Shown here: positions 24,431-33,298 of the stretch, piece by piece
Layout of the letters: the number at the start of each line of letters is the position of its first letter
Numbering within the stretch: the stretch's first letter is position 1
Assembly (NCBI RefSeq): GCF_002532075.1
Contig: NZ_LYXE01000078.1
Location: forward strand, 16,695 to 80,694
From: Candidatus Chloroploca asiatica
GTDB taxonomy: Bacteria; Chloroflexota; Chloroflexia; Chloroflexales; Chloroflexaceae
DNA: 64,000 nt
Direction of reading: 5' to 3'
Made by a program: the position numbers and the translations under genes
The notes under the pieces: generated by a model
Told to the model about the DNA's origin: nothing
Seen by the model: the letters and a program-made list of their open reading frames with translations, nothing else
The model's database searches: none

Positions 24431-25621
24431 ATGATGAGCAAAGCCATTCTGGTACTCAACGCAGGCTCGTCGAGTATCAAATGTACGATCTTTGATGCTG
24501 TCGATACCACGCTGACCGTACGCTATCAGGGTCAGATCGAGGGTATCGGCACACAGCCCCATTTCAAGATGACCGATCAGGCCGGTGCGGTGCTCTTTGA
24601 GACGACCTGGGCCAATCCGTCCTCAGGCAAAGGTCATGCCTATGCGCTCGAACAGCTTGCCGCATGGCTCGATCCTCGTTTGCCCGAGGCTGGTCTGCTC
24701 GGTATTGGCCACCGTGTCGTTCACGGAGGGGCCCACTACAGTGCCCCCGTGGTCATTGACCAAGTGGTCTTGCACGACCTGCACGGATTTATTCCCCTGG
24801 CCCCTTTGCATCAGCCTGCCAACCTCGCCGGGATTGAAGCAACCATGGCTTTTTTGCCTGGCGTGCCCAATGTTGGCTGCTTTGATACTGCTTTTCACCG
24901 TACTCACCCCATCGAGGCCGACCGTTTTGCACTGCCCTATGCTTTTTATGATGAGGGTGTGCGTCGCTATGGCTTCCACGGTCTCTCGTATGAATATATT
25001 GCCCGCACGCTGCCTGAACTTGACCCCGATTTGGCTCAGGGTCGTGTTGTTGTGGCGCATCTGGGCAATGGGGCAAGTATGTGCGCTCTCAAGGCCGGGC
25101 GTAGTGTCGATAGCACGATGGGCTTTACGGCGCTCGATGGCTTGCCCATGGGTACCCGGTGTGGCCAGATTGATCCGGGGGTCTTGCTCTATCTGATGCA
25201 AGCCAGAGGTATGGATGCCAGCGCAATCCAGGATCTGCTCTATAAAAAATCTGGTTTTCTCGGGATGTCTGGGGTCAGTAGCGATATGCGCAATCTTGAG
25301 GCCAGCGATGATCCGCGGGCCGCCGAGGCGATTGCTTATTTTGTCTACCGGATTATTCGTGAAACGGGTGCCTTGGCATCGGTGCTGGGTGGGCTCGATG
25401 GCATCATCTTTACTGCGGGGATTGGTGAAAATGTGTATAGAATCCGCGAACGCGTCTGCCGTGGCCTGGCCTGGCTTGGCGTCGAATTTGATCCGGTCGC
25501 GAATGCCCACCACGGCCCACGGATCTCGACCGCTACCAGTGCTGTTTCAGCCTGGGTCGTGCCCACCAACGAAGAGCGCATGATCGCCCTGCATACAATT
25601 GCCGCCCTGACCGAAGCTTAG
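24431..25621 (+). CDS. ackA: Acetate kinase
   Basis: AAGGAG precedes two adjacent ATGs (24431, 24434). The 396-residue length is standard. Conserved segments are LVLNAGSSSIKCTIF, GHRVVHGGAHY, PLAPLHQPANLAGI, VGCFDTAFHRTHP, YGFHGLSYEYI, VVVAHLGNGASMCAL, DSTMGFTALDGLPMGTRCG, GIIFTAGIGENVYRIRE and VPTNEERMIA. It makes ATP and acetate from acetyl phosphate, or the reverse, in the cytoplasm. It is paired with the acyltransferase upstream; the repeat element between them makes one transcript likely but not certain. Confidence 0.97.
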   Translation: MMSKAILVLNAGSSSIKCTIFDAVDTTLTVRYQGQIEGIGTQPHFKMTDQAGAVLFETTWANPSSGKGHAYALEQLAAWLDPRLPEAGLLGIGHRVVHGGAHYSAPVVIDQVVLHDLHGFIPLAPLHQPANLAGIEATMAFLPGVPNVGCFDTAFHRTHPIEADRFALPYAFYDEGVRRYGFHGLSYEYIARTLPELDPDLAQGRVVVAHLGNGASMCALKAGRSVDSTMGFTALDGLPMGTRCGQIDPGVLLYLMQARGMDASAIQDLLYKKSGFLGMSGVSSDMRNLEASDDPRAAEAIAYFVYRIIRETGALASVLGGLDGIIFTAGIGENVYRIRERVCRGLAWLGVEFDPVANAHHGPRISTATSAVSAWVVPTNEERMIALHTIAALTEA

Positions 25622-25641
25622 CCTTTATCAGTTAAATACCC

Positions 25642-25694
25642 AGGGGTGGTACGCAAACACGCCGGCTATGCCGGCGTGTTTGCGTACCACCCCT
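25642..25694. terminator. Perfect 25-bp hairpin with TAT loop
   Basis: AGGGGTGGTACGCAAACACG is the start of an arm that is perfectly complementary across 25 bp, ending in GCCGGC on each side of the loop. It lies between the convergent acetate kinase and glycosyltransferase genes and probably ends both transcripts. Confidence 0.65.
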
Positions 25695-25698
25695 ACAT

Positions 25699-26403
25699 TT
25701 AATCCGCCAGGCGATAGCGAAACAAGGCCAGAATGGCATACAATCCCTGGCTCGGTTTCATCTTTTTGCCCTCTTCATAGGTGCGCCCGATGTATGAGAT
25801 TGGCACTTCTAGGATGCGATGACCTCGCTTTAAGACTTTGGCGGTGATCTCGGGTTCGAGGCGAAAGTCGTTGCTCTCTAGGCTAAGCTCACGAATGATG
25901 TCGGTGCGCATCACTTTGTAACAGGTCTCCATATCCGAGATCCAGCAGTTGAAGAGGAAATTGGTCAGGAAGGTCAAACCTTTGTTGCCAATGGCATTCC
26001 AGAAGTACATGCCGGTATGACTCCCCATAAACCGGCTGCCGTAGACGACATCAACCTGGCCTTTGACAATCGGCTTGACGAGCGCATAATAGTCGTTTGG
26101 ATCGTATTCCAGATCGGCATCCTGAATAATCGTAATCTTGCCGCGGGCATGCGCCAGGCCGCTTCGTACCGCTGCTCCTTTGCCGCGATTGGCGGGATGG
26201 CTGATCACGCGCATCCGGGGGTAACGCTCCGCTGCCTCTTGCAAGACGGCAAGCGTCTCATCCGACGAGTGATCGTCAACGGCAATGACCTCTTTTTCTA
26301 GCTCAATGGCATACACTTGTTCGAGGATGTGGGGGAGGGTCGTAGCCTCGTTGTAGCAGGGCATAATGATTGAGAGCAAAGGGCGTTCGTTGTGTTGATC
26401 CAT
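25699..26403 (-). CDS. Family 2 glycosyltransferase (dolichol-/polyprenyl-phosphate mannosyltransferase type)
   Basis: The 234 residues begin LSIIMPCYNEATTLPHILEQV, followed by EVIAVDDHSSDET, HPANRGKGAAVRSGLAHARG and IIQDADLEYDPNDY. The D-x-D within IQDADLEY binds the metal-nucleotide sugar. VVYGSRFMG and the late EITAKVLKRGHRILEVPISY segment are typical of DPM1-like enzymes without membrane helices. It transfers a sugar to polyprenyl phosphate or a glycan on the cytoplasmic face. It is divergent from the polysaccharide genes that follow. Confidence 0.92.
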   Translation of the reverse strand: MDQHNERPLLSIIMPCYNEATTLPHILEQVYAIELEKEVIAVDDHSSDETLAVLQEAAERYPRMRVISHPANRGKGAAVRSGLAHARGKITIIQDADLEYDPNDYYALVKPIVKGQVDVVYGSRFMGSHTGMYFWNAIGNKGLTFLTNFLFNCWISDMETCYKVMRTDIIRELSLESNDFRLEPEITAKVLKRGHRILEVPISYIGRTYEEGKKMKPSQGLYAILALFRYRLAD

Positions 26404-26524
26404 AAGATGTGTGATTTTTATTTATATTTGTGATCTGAAATCACAATAATACCGCATCATCACCGACGTGACGGCAGATTGTAGCAGAAGCATGTGTCTC
26501 TCGTCAAACCCAGCTCAGGTTTGG

Positions 26525-26533
26525 TGGTATACT
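26525..26533 (+). promoter_or_regulatory. Extended -10 promoter element
   Basis: TGGTATACT lies about 100 bases before the start at 26635 and is the best -10 in the gap. The -35 region is not recognisable. Confidence 0.4.
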
Positions 26534-26634
26534 GCGCTCAGTTCCATCTGTCGCTGATGCGTCAGGTCGCGTATATCTATGCACCGCATCGGGATACGCT
26601 CTCATGCCTGGCAGATCCCCACGAGGAGAGGGAG

Positions 26635-27657
26635 ATGGCAATGTGGCGGCTCCAGAGACAGCAGTGGTTCCGCCTGGGCCTCGGGCTCGTGATTAGTCTT
26701 GTGACGATCTATCTGGCGTTCAAAGGGGTTGACCTGGCAAGCGTTGGGCAGTCGTTGCGTGAGGCGAGTCTGCTCTTTGTTGGGCTGGCGCTCGGGAGTG
26801 TGGTGATCAATAACGTTGCGAAGGCCGCCCGCTGGAAGGTGCTGCTGGGTGAACGTGGTGCGCCGATCAGTCTGTGGCAGGCGTTGCGCCTGCATCTCGT
26901 TGGTCAGATGATCAATAATCTTTTGCCAGCTCGCGTTGGTGATGTGAGTCGCGTCTATCTCGCGGGTGAACTCGGGGTTTCGCGGTCGTTTGTGCTCGGT
27001 ACGGTCGCGCTCGAGAAGGTCGTGGATATGCTCTGTTATGCCATGATCTTCGTGCTGCTGGTGATGTTGATGCCGTTGCCAACCTGGGTCAGTCAGCCAG
27101 CATATCTGATGCTCGTTGCGACTGGGCTTGCGTTTGTTGCAGTGCTTGCTGGCCTTGTTGCCTATCGACGTGGTCGACCATTACCGGCCTGGGTGCTTCG
27201 ATGGCTGCCCCAGCGCTTCCAAGAGCGCGCTGATGCTTTGCTTGCTAATCTTCTGGCAAGTTTGCATGTGTTGACCGATGCCCGCGGGCGCTGGCAGATC
27301 CTCTTCTGGTCAACGGTGGTCTGGGTTACCGCTACGCTGACCAATTATCTGGTTTTGCGGGCGCTTGACATTGATGTGCCCCTCGTTGCGTCGCTCTTTG
27401 TCCTCTTTGTGCTGATGGCCGGGATCAATGTCCCTTCAGCCCCTGGACGCATCGGTCTCTTCCAGTACCTCTGCATCCTCTCCCTCGCGCTCTTTGGCAT
27501 TGAACAGGCCCCCGCCCTCAGTTTTGGGGTACTGTTACATGTGTTGACGTTTTTGCCGCCGATCATTGCTGGTTTGTTCGCCCTCTGGCTCAATCTTCAG
27601 GGGAAGAAGGTTCGCCCTAGCACGGTAAAGCAGCCTGAAACTTTGCCTAAACAATGA
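26635..27657 (+). CDS. UPF0104 / lysylphosphatidylglycerol-synthase-type integral membrane protein
   Basis: The start at 26635 follows GAGGAGAG; the upstream open frame lacks a site. The 340 residues contain about eight hydrophobic helices. LGSVVINNVAKAARWKVLLGE, LHLVGQMINNLLPARVGDVSRVYL and VALEKVVDMLCYAMIFVL are typical of this family, whose conserved loop N-N-L-L-P-A-R-x-G-D is present. The soluble synthase domain of MprF is absent, so it resembles the flippase-like half. Its stop overlaps the next start, linking it to glycan synthesis, where it may move a lipid-linked intermediate. Confidence 0.87.
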   Translation: MAMWRLQRQQWFRLGLGLVISLVTIYLAFKGVDLASVGQSLREASLLFVGLALGSVVINNVAKAARWKVLLGERGAPISLWQALRLHLVGQMINNLLPARVGDVSRVYLAGELGVSRSFVLGTVALEKVVDMLCYAMIFVLLVMLMPLPTWVSQPAYLMLVATGLAFVAVLAGLVAYRRGRPLPAWVLRWLPQRFQERADALLANLLASLHVLTDARGRWQILFWSTVVWVTATLTNYLVLRALDIDVPLVASLFVLFVLMAGINVPSAPGRIGLFQYLCILSLALFGIEQAPALSFGVLLHVLTFLPPIIAGLFALWLNLQGKKVRPSTVKQPETLPKQ

Positions 27658-28454
27658 GACCACCTATGCGATCCGATCCTTCACTTTTGCCAGACGAGGC
27701 GATGCGTTTGCCTGCTCCTCAGCGGATCGGGCAGCTTGATGTCCATCCTTTACGCCTCGTCCAGTTGCTTACCTGGCTTGAATACGCCCTCGCTTGTACG
27801 CAAAAATCCACGGTTTTTTATGCCAATATCTACGCGGTAAATCTTGCCGAGGATGATGCTGGCTTCAAAAATTCCTTTGCTCAGGCTGATCTGGTTTTTT
27901 GTGATGGTCAGGGGTTGCGCCTCGGGGCTGCGTTGCTTGGCAGGCCGCTCCCTGAGCGTTTTACCCCGCCTGATTGGATTCATCGTCTGGCAGCAAGCTG
28001 TGCGACCCATGGCTATGGTATCTTTTTGCTTGGGGGAGAACCGGGCGTCGCCACAACCGCAGCTGCCCGCCTGATCGAGCGCCATCCCGGTCTACGGGTT
28101 GCCAGTCACCACGGCTATCTTAGCCCTGACCCGCTGGTCGAAGCTGCCGCGCTAGAGGCCATCGCTGCTTTTCAGCCTGCGCTGCTGCTGGTAGGGATGG
28201 GGATGCCTACCCAGGAGCGCTGGGTTACAGCACGCCGCACCGACCTTGCAGTGCCTGTGGTGATGACCGTTGGCGCGCTCTTTGATTATCTCGCCGAGAC
28301 CGTGCCACGTGGACCGCGCTGGCTCACTGACCATGGCTTCGAATGGCTCTGTCGGCTCTGGTACGAGCCACGTCGGCTCTGGCGACGTTATTTGCTGGGC
28401 ATTCCACGCTTCTTTGGCTTGATGCTTCGCCAGAAGATCACGCCTCGCGGGTAA
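27654..28454 (+). CDS. WecG/TagA/CpsF-family glycosyltransferase
   Basis: The 266 residues show the family order: VFYANIYAVNLAEDD, DLVFCDGQGLRLGAALLG, PERFTPPDWIHRL, GIFLLGGEPGVATTAA, LLVGMGMPTQERWV and a C-terminal GFEWLCRLWYEPRRLWRRYLLG membrane-proximal segment. Enzymes of this type add N-acetylmannosamine(uronate) or a related sugar to a polyprenyl-linked acceptor. ATGA overlap with the previous gene and the phosphotransferase after it place it in a lipid-linked glycan operon. Confidence 0.93.
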   Translation: MRPPMRSDPSLLPDEAMRLPAPQRIGQLDVHPLRLVQLLTWLEYALACTQKSTVFYANIYAVNLAEDDAGFKNSFAQADLVFCDGQGLRLGAALLGRPLPERFTPPDWIHRLAASCATHGYGIFLLGGEPGVATTAAARLIERHPGLRVASHHGYLSPDPLVEAAALEAIAAFQPALLLVGMGMPTQERWVTARRTDLAVPVVMTVGALFDYLAETVPRGPRWLTDHGFEWLCRLWYEPRRLWRRYLLGIPRFFGLMLRQKITPRG

Positions 28455-28518
28455 TGCTGCACACGTATCCAGAGAGCGAGGGCGTCTCACCCTCACACGT
28501 AGAACGAGGGCATGTTGT

Positions 28519-29919
28519 ATGCGCGAACGGATCGAGGCACGTTTAGCTATCTTCATTCTGGCGCTTGATCTTAGCGTAACCCTGGGCTGCCTTTGGGTTG
28601 CCTCGCAGTTGCGTCTCTATCTTGGATTTGGCCGCGAGATCACTTCAGCGCAAACCTCCCTTCCCTGGGGGCTCTATCTCGCTGTTGCGATCCTCTGGAC
28701 GATCATCTTTGGCCTGATCGGTCCACATCGGCGCCTCTTGCGCAGTAGTCTCGTCGAGGCGATTGGTTGGCTCGTGGCCTCAATTGCTCTCGCTGCCCTC
28801 ACCTTTGCTGGCATGCTCTACCTCTCGCTGCGCGATGTCTCACGGCTTCAGTTTCTCTATTTTGCTGGCCTGAATCTAAGTACACTTGTTTTGATTCATA
28901 TCGGCATACGGTTTTATCTGCATCGACGCACACCACAGACGTTGCATCGGCGGGTGCTGGTGGTGGGCGAAGCGAGTACCGCCGAGCGTCTCGCCGAGAC
29001 CTTTGCGACCCCACGTTGGTCGGGCATGCTCGTCGCTGGCTATGTACATGCAACGGCTGACCCAAAGAGCGCGTTGCCCTACCTGGGCACGGTGCAGGCG
29101 ACGCCTGATTTGGTGAGGGTACACCAGATTGATGAAGTCATCTTTGCGCTCTCACCCGAAGAACACGCGGTGGTGGCGCGCATTTCGCTAGCGCTATTGC
29201 AGCAACCGGTGATGGTGCATATGATCCCGGATGTGATTGACCTCGCTTTTGCCCGTACACCTGTCGAGCAAGTGGGCGGCATTCCCTTGATCAGCCTGCG
29301 CGAACCAGCCCTCACCTATCCCCAGCGTGTCCTCAAGCGCCTCTTTGATCTGACGGCAAGCAGTCTCTTGCTCGTGTTGCTCGCCCCGCTTATGCTGATC
29401 ATTGCGCTACGGATTCGCCGCGAGTCACCTGGCCCGGTCTTCTTTTTGCAAGAACGCCTGGGCGAACAGGGGCGGCGTTTTCGTATGCTCAAGTTTCGCA
29501 GTATGTACGAGCATGCCGAGCAACGCTGGCAAGAGGTGGTCACCCACGATATAGATGGCCGGGTAATCTACAAACTAGCCGACGATCCCCGCGTTACTCC
29601 GTTTGGGCGCGTGTTGCGCCGCAGCAGCCTTGATGAATTGCCCCAGTTGATCAATGTCCTGCGTGGCGAAATGAGCCTCGTCGGGCCACGCCCCGAGGTA
29701 CCGGTCGTCGCGGCTGACTACGAACCGTGGCAATGGCAGCGTTTTCGCGTCCCCCCTGGCATGACCGGTTGGTGGCAAATCAATGGCCGCAGCCATCGCC
29801 CGATGCACCTCCACACCGAAGACGATCTTTATTATATTCAGAATTACTCGTTTTTTCTCGATCTGCAAATTTTATTCAAAACGATCATCGTGGTTCTTCA
29901 GGGCAAAGGCGCCTTTTGA
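28519..29919 (+). CDS. Polyprenyl glycosylphosphotransferase (initiating exopolysaccharide transferase)
   Basis: The 466 residues have four or five N-terminal membrane helices, a Rossmann-like central domain (VLVVGEASTAERLAE), another helix, and the C-terminal bacterial sugar transferase domain. That domain shows KRLFDLTASSLLLVLL, PVFFLQERLGEQGRRFRMLKFRSM, RVTPFGRVLRRSSLDELPQL, GEMSLVGPRPE and PGMTGWWQINGRS. It transfers a sugar phosphate to undecaprenyl phosphate and starts a repeat unit. It follows the WecG-type gene on the same strand. Confidence 0.95.
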   Translation: MRERIEARLAIFILALDLSVTLGCLWVASQLRLYLGFGREITSAQTSLPWGLYLAVAILWTIIFGLIGPHRRLLRSSLVEAIGWLVASIALAALTFAGMLYLSLRDVSRLQFLYFAGLNLSTLVLIHIGIRFYLHRRTPQTLHRRVLVVGEASTAERLAETFATPRWSGMLVAGYVHATADPKSALPYLGTVQATPDLVRVHQIDEVIFALSPEEHAVVARISLALLQQPVMVHMIPDVIDLAFARTPVEQVGGIPLISLREPALTYPQRVLKRLFDLTASSLLLVLLAPLMLIIALRIRRESPGPVFFLQERLGEQGRRFRMLKFRSMYEHAEQRWQEVVTHDIDGRVIYKLADDPRVTPFGRVLRRSSLDELPQLINVLRGEMSLVGPRPEVPVVAADYEPWQWQRFRVPPGMTGWWQINGRSHRPMHLHTEDDLYYIQNYSFFLDLQILFKTIIVVLQGKGAF

Positions 29920-29956
29920 TCGTTGGGGCACGGCGGTGCCGTGCCCCCACTCGGCG

Positions 29957-30811
29957 TCAGGGCTGCCCACCATACGCGCTTCCTGGCGGTTCGGCCCGCA
30001 CAATCACCCGCTGGTTAAAGCGGTTGGGGCCAGTCGCCGGCCAGCAGGTGACCATCGTCACCATCTCGCGGTCGGTTGGGCCAATCAGTTGCGCATTCGC
30101 CAGCCGCTGCTCAGCCGGCACGCCCTCTTCGTCAACCACCAGGCGCTCAGTGACAATGTAGAGGTGCTCACGACCCTCACTATACACAATTATGGGATCA
30201 CCAGGTTGCACATAATAGAGATCGAGAAAGACTTTGCCATAGCCCCCGACATGCCCGGCTAGCACGATATTATTCTTTTCACCAGGATTCGCCGAGCCTT
30301 TGTGGTGGCCCACGGCAAATTCGGCCACTTGCCAGACGGCGATGCGTTGCGCGCCCTGCTCGATCACATCCCAGCCAACCTCAATCACCTTCGCGTCAAC
30401 CTGAATGCTCGGAATAACCAGACGCTCGACATGTGAAACGTGATCTGCCGGTAATGGTGCGGGCAGTGGTGACGCGATCACCCCCGGATCGGACGGCTCA
30501 AGCAGCGGCAAACTACTGCCCGCAGGTACGCTGGTCGAACGGGTTTGATTCAGGCTACTGAGATCAGGCACTGCCATGCTCGGCGCATTGATCACCAGCG
30601 GAGGCATCTCGATATCATTATCACCGCGTGCTGCGAGGCGCAGATGCTCGACATAGAGGTAGAGGCCACCTACATAGACCAACAGATAGAGACCGCTCAC
30701 CAGCAAGAGATTGCCAAGCGTCCAGTAGATGCGGGCGGCGCGGGTCGTAGGTTCGCGCCGATGTGTCTGTGCATGTGGCATACGTGTTTTTGAATGTATC
30801 AACATAGGCAT
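29957..30811 (-). CDS. Sortase-family transpeptidase (class D/E-like)
   Basis: A membrane helix at about residues 35-55 anchors an extracytoplasmic domain after a Pro/Ser-rich linker. The catalytic triad is visible: His in NIVLAGHVGGYGKVF, Cys in MVTMVTCWPATGP, and Arg in NRFNQRVIVRA. Sortases join sorting-signal proteins to the cell surface; no LPxTG substrate appears nearby. The ATG at 30811 is chosen because the -10 at 30819-30827 leaves almost no leader; later ATGs (30805, 30781) also lack a ribosome binding site. Confidence 0.88.
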   Translation of the reverse strand: MPMLIHSKTRMPHAQTHRREPTTRAARIYWTLGNLLLVSGLYLLVYVGGLYLYVEHLRLAARGDNDIEMPPLVINAPSMAVPDLSSLNQTRSTSVPAGSSLPLLEPSDPGVIASPLPAPLPADHVSHVERLVIPSIQVDAKVIEVGWDVIEQGAQRIAVWQVAEFAVGHHKGSANPGEKNNIVLAGHVGGYGKVFLDLYYVQPGDPIIVYSEGREHLYIVTERLVVDEEGVPAEQRLANAQLIGPTDREMVTMVTCWPATGPNRFNQRVIVRAEPPGSAYGGQP

Positions 30812-30818
30812 TGTTTTT

Positions 30819-30827
30819 ATTATAGCA
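30819..30827 (-). promoter_or_regulatory. Extended -10 element immediately before the sortase start
   Basis: The minus strand reads TGCTATAAT, ending 7 bases before the ATG at 30811. Transcription would begin at or next to the start codon, giving a leaderless mRNA. Confidence 0.5.
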
Positions 30828-30867
30828 CTCAGGAGTCTGTAACGTACGTGTTCTGGTGTCGTTCGCC

Positions 30868-31071
30868 AGAGCGATTGCATCATACGAAACCGGATAAAAA
30901 TATGCTCTATTTGGCAGCATGTGCATGCAACCAGCGGCGCAAACGGCGGCATCCGGCAACAACGAGGCACCCGCAAGGGGTGCCCCTACACAGGATCCGA
31001 CCCCCGGCCCTGTAGGGGCACCCCTTGCGGGTGCCCTGGTGGGGTGCATGCACGGAAGATGCAATCGTCCT
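30868..31071. repeat. MITE-like GC-rich repeat, copy 3 (both ends)
   Basis: Left end AGAGCGATTGCATC and right end GATGCAATCGTCCT are inverted, with two mismatches over 14 bp. The interior holds GAGGCACCCGCAAGGGGTGC palindromes plus about 60 bp of other sequence. It has the same architecture as the copy at 49361. Confidence 0.8.
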
Positions 31072-31077
31072 GTGTCG

Positions 31078-31213
31078 TTCGCCGACCACGAATGGGGCCA
31101 CGAATAAACGAAGAGCGCATGGGGCAGCCCATATTCGTTTATTCGTGAGGGTTCTTCGTGGTCGGCGGCGCTACCGGGAAACTTTTGTTACAGACTACTC
31201 ACGAGTCTGTAAC
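31078..31213. repeat. Large imperfect palindrome followed by a small hairpin
   Basis: GCCGACCACGAA and CACGAATAAACGAA are mirrored by TTCGTTTATTCGTG and TTCGTGGTCGGC across a short centre (31078-31167). Next, GTTACAGACT and AGTCTGTAAC form a hairpin (about 31187-31213). The remaining 31214-31455 shows no gene. Confidence 0.6.
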
Positions 31214-31455
31214 CCTGACAGGGCTCAGTCCGGTTAAGGTCTCATGCGTCCCGACGGCAGCGAAGCATCGCTGAGCTCAGCATAACAAGTTTTGTTATCG
31301 TAGTAGGTACGTGAGGGCCGTGCAACTGGATGTATGTTGTTGATCTTGGCGGCCTGCGCCATCTTCTCAGCAAATGCTCACTTGACGCGACTTGTGAAGC
31401 GGTGTACGTTGAAATTGAAGATTACAACGTATGCTACCGATATCAGGAGGATTTG

Positions 31456-32211
31456 ATGCGTCTACAGATGATCGTGGTTGTCTTGCTGGCCGGGTTGCTC
31501 ACCGCATGTGGCAGCGCACCAGCCGCAGCCCCTGTCGCAACCGAGGCCCCGGCTACCGTGGCCACGACGGTTCCTGCCGCTGCTCCGGCGGCAACAACCC
31601 CAGTTGAACCAGTGGCTCAGCCAGATGAAACAACGCCTACCGAAGCGCCAGCGACCAGCGAAGCGCCTGAAGTCCAGCTCTTTCGCATTGATCCTGCCTC
31701 ATCCGAGGTGACGTACGAGGTTGGCGAGGTCTTTCTGAATCAGGGCAACCGGTATGCCATTGCGGTAGGCCGAACGCAGCAGATCAACGGCGAAATAGAG
31801 CTTGATCGTGCCAATCCGCAGAATAGTACAATGGGGCCGATTGAAATTGATATCAGTGCGTTTGCCTCGGATAGCCCTCGTCGTGACAATGCAATCCGTG
31901 ATCGCTGGCTCGAGTCGGCCCGCTTTCCCCTCGCTACCTTTGTGCCTACGCTGATCGAGGGCTTGCCTGAGCAATACACTGATGGCGAAGAGCTTACACT
32001 GATGATTACCGGCGATTTGACGGTACGTGATGTGACCAACTCGGTCACCTTTACCGTCACCAGCCAACTCGACGGTGCGCAGATGGTCGGCAAGGCCAGC
32101 GGCGAAGTCAATATGACCGACTTCGGCTTTGACCCACCCGACATTATCGGTGTCCTGCGCGCCGAAGATAAGGTCATCATCGGCTTTCGTTTTGTCGCCA
32201 ACGCTGATTGA
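31456..32211 (+). CDS. YceI-family lipoprotein
   Basis: GGAGG before the ATG at 31456 fixes the start. The signal ends in LLTACG (lipobox). Residues about 20-70 are a long Ala/Pro/Thr/Glu linker, and the rest is a YceI beta-barrel: FRIDPASSEVTYEV, IDISAFASDSPRRDNAIRDR, RFPLATFV, LTVRDVTNSVTFTV and FGFDPPDI. YceI proteins bind polyisoprenoid-like lipids in an extended pocket. The upstream A/P/T-rich linker suggests it is tethered away from the membrane. Confidence 0.92.
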   Translation: MRLQMIVVVLLAGLLTACGSAPAAAPVATEAPATVATTVPAAAPAATTPVEPVAQPDETTPTEAPATSEAPEVQLFRIDPASSEVTYEVGEVFLNQGNRYAIAVGRTQQINGEIELDRANPQNSTMGPIEIDISAFASDSPRRDNAIRDRWLESARFPLATFVPTLIEGLPEQYTDGEELTLMITGDLTVRDVTNSVTFTVTSQLDGAQMVGKASGEVNMTDFGFDPPDIIGVLRAEDKVIIGFRFVANAD

Positions 32212-32320
32212 GCCGCGTGCCAGCAACGGGGCCGTGCATGCGCTCGCGTGAAAACAGTCCTGCCGGTGGTGCGCCGCCGGCGCATTGCGTGCCACCAACC
32301 GGCTTTGCCTACCCCTAACC

Positions 32321-32367
32321 GGCTCACGTGAAAACAGCCAGCAATGCTGGCTGTTTTCACGTGAGCC
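32321..32367. terminator. Perfect 22-bp hairpin with AAT loop
   Basis: GGCTCACGTGAAAACAGCC begins an arm that pairs perfectly over 22 bp. It carries an A-run before and T-run after the GC core, and sits between convergent genes. Confidence 0.65.
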
Positions 32368-32373
32368 ATGACA

Positions 32374-33162
32374 TTACTCCTGACCGACCAGATAAAAAAT
32401 CCGGTACTCACGCACAAAGTGCTCAACAAAACGTTCGGCATCACCATCAGAAGGCAGGTCAAGCCGTGTACGAAGCGCATTGGCGAGTTCAGTTGCCAGC
32501 AACTGGCGTTCTTCCTGGTGGAGGGTTTCACGGCGACGCAAGAAGGCTTCGGCGAGCGCGTAGTCGTTAGGGCCTACCTGGTGGAGATTAGGCAGCAAAG
32601 GTGATGTTGGCGCGGCACTGTTGCGCGGAGGTACCACCACCGGATCGAGGCCACGGGCGATCTGCTCCAGCGACAGGGGGTAATCTTCGCGGATGACGAG
32701 GGTTCCCGCAGCAAGATCGCCGAGACGGCGGGCGCGGTGATCGGCAAACATGACCAGGACGCCCAGGCCATACCCAAATGGCAAGAAATCAACAATCCGC
32801 ACGAGATTGCGGATCACTGTCGCACTGAAATCAAGGGGCCGTCCACCTTCGCGCATCACCCGTAAGCCGAAGATGCGCTTGCCGGGGCTTTGCCCTAACC
32901 AGAGCATTTCGAAGCTGACATAGTACCCCCAGAGTACCGCAAAAGCGAGCGTTGCCCACAGGGCGAGGATGATGGTGCCAAAATTGTTGCTACTCGCGAG
33001 CGGAACCATCACCAGGCTGAGTGTAGCCTGCAGCAACAGGATCAAGGTGGTATCAACGCTTGCGGCAAGGCACCGCGAGGCAACTCCGGCCACTACATAT
33101 TCAATCGTGACGACCTCGGGGGTTTCGATGGTATATTGTTCGCTCTGTATGGCTGAGGTCAT
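32374..33162 (-). CDS. RDD-family membrane protein
   Basis: The 262 residues contain an RDD domain: VVAGVASRCLAASVDTTLIL, two membrane helices, and the WLGQSPGKRIFGLRVMREGG signature, followed by DHRARRLGDLAAGTLVIRED. The Arg-Asp-Asp positions are partly changed (the first motif reads R...D only). A soluble C-terminal extension of about 85 residues follows, rich in Glu/Arg (EERQLLATELANALR), and may bind a partner. RDD proteins have been linked to ion transport in some bacteria, but function here is unknown. Confidence 0.85.
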   Translation of the reverse strand: MTSAIQSEQYTIETPEVVTIEYVVAGVASRCLAASVDTTLILLLQATLSLVMVPLASSNNFGTIILALWATLAFAVLWGYYVSFEMLWLGQSPGKRIFGLRVMREGGRPLDFSATVIRNLVRIVDFLPFGYGLGVLVMFADHRARRLGDLAAGTLVIREDYPLSLEQIARGLDPVVVPPRNSAAPTSPLLPNLHQVGPNDYALAEAFLRRRETLHQEERQLLATELANALRTRLDLPSDGDAERFVEHFVREYRIFYLVGQE

Positions 33163-33201
33163 GGCGCTTCCTTGCCTGCGGGCCTGTGGTACAGGAAGCC
33201 C

Positions 33202-33254
33202 GCGTGTGCTGGCGAAAAGGGCCTGCGAAGCTGGCCCTTTTCACCAGCACACGC
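33202..33254. terminator. Long hairpin related to 15540 and 32321
   Basis: GCGTGTGCTGGCGAAAAGGG begins the left arm; the right arm CCCTTTTCACCAGCACACGC is complementary with one G-T pair. The A/T runs and GCC core match the other hairpins. It lies upstream of the RDD gene and downstream of the phosphatase gene, both on the minus strand. Confidence 0.55.
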
Positions 33255-33298
33255 ATGGGTTTTTGGGGCGCTCAGCCCTCACCAATCACGGATCAAGC

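Noticed and set aside
29957..30811. LPxTG substrates for the sortase in the window
   Set aside because: No secreted protein here has LPxTG followed by a membrane helix and basic tail.
31330..31455. Extended N terminus of the YceI gene from 31330
   Set aside because: The GGAGG and lipobox signal place the start at 31456; the upstream part has no signal.
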